A stretch of 64,000 nt of DNA from Diadema setosum. Its lineage: Eukaryota > Echinodermata > Echinoidea > Diadematoida > Diadematidae. Positions within the stretch are counted from its first letter, which is position 1. The number at the start of each line of letters is the position of its first letter. The DNA lies in assembly GCF_964275005.1 (NCBI RefSeq), contig NC_092686.1:14451696-14515695 (forward strand). Direction: 5' to 3'. A program made the translations under genes and the position numbers. A model generated the notes under the pieces. The model did no database searches. It saw only the letters and a list, made by a program, of their open reading frames with translations, and was not told the DNA's origin. Positions 14,801 to 23,800 of this stretch are shown one piece after another.

Positions 14801-17800
14801 TCAGGCAAAAAAAAAAAACAACCCAAAAACAAAGTATTTGAAAGAAAACTGCCTTTAAACATGAGATTACATTACACCAGTGTGTCCTCTAGTCAGGAGA
14901 AAAATTAGAATTGCAATGAAATTTGATCAGTGTTGGCTATCTTATTTTTGTGAGGTTTATGAACTACAGAGATTGACGAAAGGAGTGGTTAAGAGTGATG
15001 TGCTGTAACAATAGAATGAATGTTGAGAAGCAGAAGGCCGTAGCTCCTCCCTGACTGTGAACAGTAGTAATGCCCAGTAGTTGTCAGAAGAAACAACATG
15101 TATGTTTGTTGAACATTTCCATTTCCTTTTACCATCCAACTCATTTGTTTTATTCATTTATCTGTTTCCTTTTGCTGCAGGTTCTACACCCTGATTGTGC
15201 TGTCCACGGCTCTCTTTGACAAGCCACCATTCCAGAATCTCATCGTCAACGGGCTGGTCCTGGCCTCGGATGGGACCAAGATGAGCAAGCGCAAGAAGAA
15301 CTACCCGGATCCCATGAATGTTGTCAATGCTTATGGTGCGGATGCCCTCAGGTGAGGAGAGCCAGTGAAAGGCGTTTTGTAGTTTTTGTAGTGTGTGATA
15401 TTTTCTTTTCTCGTCTCAGATTTACTGAGAGAGAGAAAAAAAAACCAACCCAAAATGTAATCCAATCCAATCCAATCCAGTCCAGTCCAATCCAATCCAA
15501 TCCAATCCAATCCAGTCCAGTCCAGTCCAATCCAATCCAATCCAATCCAATCCAATCCAGTCCAGTCCAGTCCAGTCCAGTCCAATCCAATCCAGTCCAG
15601 TCCAGTCCAATCCAATCCAATCCAATCCAATCCAGTCCAGTCCAGTCCAGTCCAGTCCAATCCAATCCAATCCAATCCAATCCAATCCAATCCAATCCAA
15701 TCCAGTCCAGTCCAGTCCAGTCCAGTCCAGTCCAGTCCAGTCCAGTCCAGTCCAGTCCAGTCCAATCCAATCCAATCCAGTCCAGTCCAGTCCAATCCAA
15801 TCCAATCCAATCCAATCCAATCCAGTCCAATCCAATCCAATCCAATCCAATCCAATCCAATCCAATCCAATCCGATCTAATCCTATTCAATTCAGTGCAA
15901 GTCAATCTGAAATGACTAATTTTGGGAGCCAAACTCATATTGTGGGGGCAGTGTGGACACAAGGATTGTACACTGCTTTTACAGTGCAAGGGTTTACAGT
16001 TTGAGGCCTGTCATGGCACTTTTATTGTTGAGCATGCCTCTCACCACTCGGGGGTAGAAAAAGGTTACAGGGAGGAAGATGATTGTTATTGTATCTGGAT
16101 GTACCAGTTTTTGGCCAAAGAATTGGCAGCAGGAATGCTACCCAGGTAGTCAAGTTAGTGTACTGATGGTATAAAGTTGATTCCAGTTATACTAGGGTAT
16201 TAATGTGCAGTGAAGTACTACAAGCACCAAGACACAGTTCACATCAAGTAAATAGTAGAAATCTGTAATAGGTCTTCATGGTTGTAGAGTTTCACCCTTG
16301 GAGTCTGTCCATGCACCAATGACTGAACCTCACTTCAGGTATTGAAATATCCCGTTTTGATTTGTTGTTGACAAATGCAGGTTGTACCTGGTCAACTCCC
16401 CCGTGGTGAGGGCAGAGAGTCTTCGCTTCCAAGAGAATGGGGTGCGTGACGTGCTCAAAGACATCTTCCTACCATGGTTCAACGCCTACCGCTTCCTCAT
16501 GCAGAATGTGGACAGACTACAGAGGGTGAGGAGTGACATAGACAGGGACACCTTTCTCTAAGGGCTTTGAAGCAGTACCATTTGTTTGTATACGGTTTCT
16601 AGAGTTTGCTTAGAGAGGGCATTTATTCTTAAAGTTGTGTGTGGAAGGGGAATGGGATAGTTAGTAGGGAATTGGGCATTATAGGTCTTATATCACTTTT
16701 GCAAATATTACAGTATTTTGCAAGTTGGAAGAATAATTCCTCCTAAGATCATTTGTGAAATCTTACAGTAACATACCTCAGAGCTGTTAACAAAGAAATG
16801 AAAAACTAACCCCATGTCTAATACACTCCCCCTTTATACTGAAAATAACATTTGGAATTTTTTTCCCTTTTTTTTTTTTTTTTTTTTTGAGGGGGCTCAA
16901 ACAATTTCACTGGAAACTATAGTATTTTTTCTACCTCAATCTTGAAAAAGTTTTCAATTTTATCATTCTGAGAAAAGGCCTGAATTGCCTACCTCTGCAT
17001 TATACCAACTTAAGAAAATTAATCTAATATTCAGGGTTGCAAAAGGGATACTCAAACTCTAAATCTCTAGCAAGAATTCTTTATAGCAGAGAAAAAAATC
17101 AAATTGTGAAATCATGATATCACATTACTACCAAGTACTCTACTGTTTTTTCATTTGTGGGTGTTTCAGGAAGAAAAGGTGTCCTTCCAACACAACGAGA
17201 AAACGTTCAAGCCATCAGATAACATCATGGACCGCTGGATCCTTTCCTTCACCCAGTCCCTCACCAAGTATGTCCAGAAAGAGATGGCTGGTGAGTTCTC
17301 ATTGAGCTCTCTTTGAGTTCATGTCTCATCGTGATATAGTGGAGATTCACCCTCGTGAATGACGTAAGATTAAAACATTTCTTGGATGGGACTTGAACCC
17401 ATGACCTCCTGAGTGCTAGACAGGCTTCATATCCGCTAGACTTACATAGCTTCCACCCAGTAGCCAATAAATATTCTTTTCCCCTCTCATGTACCAGTTC
17501 TATTTATTGCAAGAAGAATGTGTTCTAGAACAAAGTGCTATGTTGCTTTACAACATGAGATGATTTTTAGGTTGCTTCAAGTTTGCAGTACTTTCAAGGC
17601 AAATGACGTTTTATTATAGTAGTCTTCTTACTAGCTGGTGAATGTAGTAATACACATGAGGCATTTCTGTCTGTAATGTGATATGCTTAAAGAATGCTTA
17701 ACATTTGCCATGTGCTAGGCTTTATAATTGTGAATCTGTAAGTCCTGTGAGCAGACAGATCTTAAAGGGATGGTACAGTGTTGGTGGAGATGACAATTGG

Positions 17801-20800
17801 GCTTTTAACTTTTTGCAAGATACAAAAAAAGTGTACCAAGAAAACACTTACGAAATAGTACAGAGCATACCATTTTAAGAGGAATTCAAAGTTTATTTGA
17901 TGAAAATCAGGTTTGGAATGACTGAAACATCCAAAAACAAAGTAAAACAAATCTCTCGTAATAAAGGGTGGGTCCCACATTTTATTAGAATCACTCTGTT
18001 TTGGATATCTCAACCATTTCAAAACCACCTCATGGAATTACATGCTTCTTTCCTTTCATATTTCACAAGAGGTTTCTCATTATCTCACCGAAAAATGTAA
18101 GCAACCTGAAATTAGGTCTCAACCAAAACTATATGATCCCTTTAAAGTGTTAGTTATACATCTTGCTGAGATGGTGCCCTTTGCTGCCTTTTTGTAGCAA
18201 CTGTGAATTTAATATGCTCTCTTTCTTTTATTTTTTAGATGTTACATGTTCATTGCTACTCTAAATGATTTATAAATGAGTATTGCTACTCTACATGATT
18301 TCTGTGACCTCCAATTACTGTATGGAATGATATTAAACTTGCCTCTTGCTGCCTTCTGCCATGCTCAGCCTATCGCCTCTACACTGTGGCACCGCGACTC
18401 GTGAAGTTTGTGGACATGCTGACCAACTGGTATGTGCGCTCGAACAGGAAGAGACTCAAGGTGAGATATTCCAGAATGCATCAGTCATCATGGTGAATAA
18501 AAAAAAAATGACAAACAAATTTCAGGAAGTGTTTATTGTGGTACTGTTAAAGGGAAAATCTTCACTGGGTGGAAATTAATGTCTATTTTGCCTAACAGAA
18601 AACCAGCGTGAAAATAAAAGTGAATTTTTTTTTGCTTGTTCCATGCGATATAATTTCATATCGTTGATTTCAAGGTAAGTATATTGTACGAGTATGACTG
18701 CTAAGTATTTTGTAGTTGTCTTCACGTTGACTTGACCTGTAGAATTAGTGAGTTTGATGTCGTTATGCAGACCATTTAACATTTACCATAGTATGTGCTT
18801 CCAAAACCTTTGGCCGCCGTGGCAGTGGTGAGCTGTTTGAAGTGCTTGCTCAATTTTTGTAACCAATCATGGAATCTGTCACACCAGCCAAGCACACCAA
18901 AAAATTAAATACTCGCATGAAAATTCCCACTCTTACAGTTTGTGTTTTTGCAGAACTTGCTCCACTTCTTAAAGGGGGCATCTCACTGAGCAGCAAATGT
19001 TTGTGGATGTAGCAAATTTTAGGTTTCATCAGAGTTCACAATCAGTTGCAATCAAGTTGGTGAGCAGTTGCCGTTAAATTTGCAAACAGTTTTTCTTGTT
19101 GCAAAGAGATTTGTTTACAAACTTTGATTGCAACTGTTTGCTAACCCCGATGAAAGTTAAATTCACTAAAATTTGCTATTTTCGCAAACAATCACCGCTC
19201 ACCCTTCAGTGAGATACCCCTTGATAGCAGTGCAAGAGGAAACAAGGCTTGACTCGTCAAATTTGTCCTCCGCAGGGCGAGGGTGGAGCCAAGGACTGTC
19301 AGGACGCCCTCCAGGCGCTCTTCAGTGTCCTCTACTGCATGGTGCGAGTGATGGCGCCCTTCACGCCGTTCCTGACAGAGCACATGTACCAGAACCTGCG
19401 GCATTTGGTGGACTCTGACTTGGCCGACGGGCAGGACACAAGGAGTGTGCACTACCTGATGCAGCCCAAGCCAAGGTTTGACCAAAGATGACCTCAATCT
19501 CAGCCCATCAACTCCTGGGGAGGGGGGGGGGGGGGGGAGACATGCAGAGATTATCTTATGACCATCAAACTTGCATTGGTGAAATGTGCTGCTGATGTGA
19601 GACACTTTTGAAAATTCTGCAACCTGAAGTAAACTATTCTATATAAACAATGGATTGCTCAAATGAAAAATGAAAGATTATTTTACTCTACCATATGAAT
19701 GAATACAAAGAATATTTATAATGAATTAGACACAGTGCCAAACCACAAAAATTAGGCTTCTTGGTTAAATGTGTTAGCTGACATTGATATGCTTACTTAT
19801 CTCATCATCTAGCCTCATGTCAAAGTGTGTCGCAGTGACAATGGGCGAGTGTAGCTTTTTTCAGTATTGAGGCAGTTTCCTGTTGTAGAAAGCATTGCTC
19901 CGAGTTTGTTTAAGTGACCAACAAAACTTATTTGCAGTCCATTTCTACATCTCATATTTCAATATATGACACTAGATTCTTGTTGAAAATACTCCCACCC
20001 AAAAAACAACAGCAAAAGGTATAGATCATCACATCATATAGTACCTTAAACCCAGCATTATTTCTCATAACTGGTTTCTCTTGGCTTGAGACGTATACCT
20101 GTACAAACTTTTCATGAGAATCTGTGTATTGCACTCATGTACACATAAGTGAGTGATTTCTGTAAGGAATAAGTTGTATATGAAGAGTTATTCAAATAAG
20201 GTCATCAAATAGACAAAAGTGAAATCTTTTTGTTGATACCACACTCGTTACATAGCAAAAAATATTTTTGAAGATATTGGAATCATATATATTATGATTA
20301 TTTTCTGTGTTTTGCACCAACTTTAATCTCAAATATCTCATATTGATGGAAATGGAGATATCTGTTTTTACATTTTAGATCTTTGTATATACGTACATAT
20401 ATATATTTCATATTGCTTTCTCATTGCAGGGATGACCTGATCGATGGCAAGATTGAGAGTGCCGTTGCCAACATGCAGACAGTCATTGAGCTGGCCCGCG
20501 TGCTGCGAGACCGCAACACCATCCCGACCAAGTACCCGCTTAAGGAGGTGGTGGTGGTGAACCCCAGCAAGGAGTGCCTGGATGATATCCGCTCCCTGGA
20601 GAAGTACATCATTGAGGTGAGGGTGGCTTTTGTCCTGGAGATCTCGTCCATCTCTAAACAGGGGCTGCACAAATATTACAAAGCTTGGCCCTGTTACATA
20701 ATAAGAATATGCAATCAAACATAAGCGAGGTATCAGCCAATCAGAATCGAGAGTTCAAAGACTTACGTTTGATTATGTGACGTATGTGTGATATCAACTT

Positions 20801-23800
20801 TTACGCAATACGGCCCTGGTTTGTGCAATTAAACCAACAAGTATCCCATGATTCAGCCAGGAGAATGTGTCTGCCATTGCAGTAGTGTGGATTTTTATGT
20901 AAACGTGCCAATGATTTTTCCTTGTGTGATAATGATAGGAATTAAACACTGTTATAGGGGTTATTTCTTCAAGGCTTATTTGATGTGATTAACTTTTTGA
21001 GACTCTTTTTTATTGTGAGAGATTGCAAGCCAGATTTTTGACATTCAAAAGTTGCTCTGTTTCATTTTACCGAAATTTGAGGTTAAATTATATTGTATGG
21101 CATCCACAGGAACTCAACGTGAGAAAGGTCACAACCTCTCAGGACAAGGCAAAGTACCGTGTGGAGCTCCACGCCGAGCCCGACCACATGATCCTGGGCA
21201 AGCGACTGAAGGGTGACTTCAAGAGGGTGGCGGCGGCCATCCAGAAGCTCTCCGACGCCCAGCTGGAAGGCTTCGTGGCCAAGGGCGAGATCGAGGTCGA
21301 AGGTTACACCCTGGGCAAGGACGACCTGCGGCTCAGCTACACCATGGGGCAGTCGCCTACGGAAACTTCTCAGTACCAGGCCCACTCGGATGGAAAGGTG
21401 AGGTTTTAGAGCATCCAGCCTCTGATCCCTCGGAGGAATCATTTTTAGCAAGTGAACATTTTGTGGTTGTCCCTGTTAGTGTGACCTCTCACCTGATATA
21501 CAGAAGCCATATGTTTTGAGGAATTTTAAGTTTGAGTACTTGGTTTGCTCCTAGTATCAAAACATGTTTGCTATCACTTGCAATGCAATGGGCACACTCT
21601 TTCATAAACAGTACTGCTTGTATGGGGTTTTTTTTTCAGTTATATTATTATTTTATTTATCTCTTTTTACTGTAGAACATGTTATTTTAGCGGTATAAAG
21701 TTTTTGAGAATTGGAGCCGACAGCCTTTTTCACAGCATGAGATTTTCGTAAAGTGTCTCTGGCATTCAGTACATATAGTGTAGACCAGAGCCTTTGCATT
21801 TTAATTTCAAGAATCTTGGCTCGCTAAATTCGCGAAATTAAAATGCATGCAAAAATTCCTTGTTTTACAGTATCTCCTTCACACATGAATGCGATGAAAT
21901 GGATACTTATACGTATGTGCATTTCACTCATTGTTTGTTCTTTTAATTTATTATTCAACAAAGAAAAACCCAGACAATATTTATGTTATATGATTATGAT
22001 GCAAGAATCTCCAGAAGTAATGCTAAATAGCTGTAGTGCTTATAGCATGTCCAACTTCACTCCAGGACATGAAACCTTGATCCATCTCCAATGATCAGGA
22101 ATTTCCTTTCTCTACATACAACGACAGCATGATCTATCATTCTCTTTTCTCTCCTATCATTTGGTCATCTCTAGATCCTGGTCCTCCTGGATGTGACTCC
22201 AGACCAGTCCATGTTGGATGAGGGGGTGGCTCGCGAGGTCGTCAACCGCATCCAGAAACTGAGGAAAAAGGTATCAGGCGTGAACCATTGTCATCACCTC
22301 AAGTCCTTGGGGAAAACTTTGCTTCAGAAATTTCCATTATTCAAACTAAAATTAACTTATTTAGGAGGAAACAGGAACTTCAGTTTTCTGAAATGCTTTG
22401 CAGATTTAAGAAGTACAATTATTTCAGCAGTTAAAGATTCAATAACAATTCAGCAAAAAAAAAAAATGAAAGACCAACAATGACCTTGAATGAAAGAAGC
22501 TTTGCTCTACCTCATTAAACACTAACAATGAATCTTTAAAATGTTGGTTTAAAAGAAACAAAATAACACCAAACCAAACCACAGAACTGTGTTCTCTTCG
22601 ACTAGATGGATTTTAAAGCTGTAATGTGTATGGTGCAATGTGTGTGCAGTTTTCTCCTGCTATAGGATCACTAAGTAGGTGCAAAGTTTATAGCGTGTGA
22701 GACCCAGGGTAATGTGATCAACTGCTGTAGGATGATATACATAATAAATGACAGCTTTTCAGGGCATTGTTGATGTTATTGCCCCGAAGGTTCTTGACCT
22801 CATGTTATGAAACTGACACCCACGATTTCGACCAATCAGAATCGAAGATTCGTCAAATGAGGTACTTAAAAGATGGTCGCGCGGGGTGTCTTAGTCGCCA
22901 CTGTCCCTGTGAATGACCGCTAGAGTGTAGGCAAAACGGTGCTCCTCGTGGTCTCGGTCCTGTGGCCCCTACTGTAGGTGTTACCAAACCTGTTACCATG
23001 TTACTTCAAGAAATAATTAGCTGTTTTTTTCTTTTCTTTTTTAAGGACTCGTGATGGATCCAGTCCATTGTAAAACAAAGTTAGATAGAATCGCATTTGA
23101 GGCCTATTTGATATTGATATGCACCCTTTTATCTTTGGGTATTTGCATAATTTATTTGCAAATATTCACACATACTGGTTTGATCTGCTGTCTCTTCTTG
23201 TTCAACTCTGTGATAAAAAAAAAAGGGGGGGGGTGCAAGAGTTTACCACAAGTTATCCTTGAATTTTATTCATTACAGGCTCACCTGGTTCCGACAGACG
23301 AGATCACCATCTTCTACCAGGTGGACCCGCCCAGCGACCGCCTCACACAGATCATCCCCGCCCACGAGGAGTACATCTTCAGCACCATCAAGCAGCCACT
23401 CCTGCCCCTGCCGACGCCCAATGGCACCGAGGAGATTATCAGAGAAACATTTCAGGTGAGTGTGGCTGCTCTCTCGGTATCTGTTTGATAGATTTTTTTT
23501 CTTCTTCTTCACTATTGGTTTGTGATCTCTTTCTTCTTTTGTTACATTCATTGTCATTTAGTTGTCCATGTTTGTTTCATGATACATAAAGTTCTCTTTT
23601 TATCCATCTACATTGTATCTACATGTATGTACAGATATAGATAGATGGATAGATAAGTAGATAGATAGCTGATAGATAGCTTATAGATACAATGTACATG
23701 CATGCATACATACGTGTACATACATACGCACGTACATACTTATACCCACACATGCATATATACATATATTCCTTATGTGTGTAAATACACACACACATAC

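Noticed and set aside
15331..15989. Overlapping long open frames (147-213 codons) on both strands
   Set aside because: They are products of the stop-free TCCAA/TCCAG pentamer array inside an IARS1 intron; low complexity and no splice or homology support.
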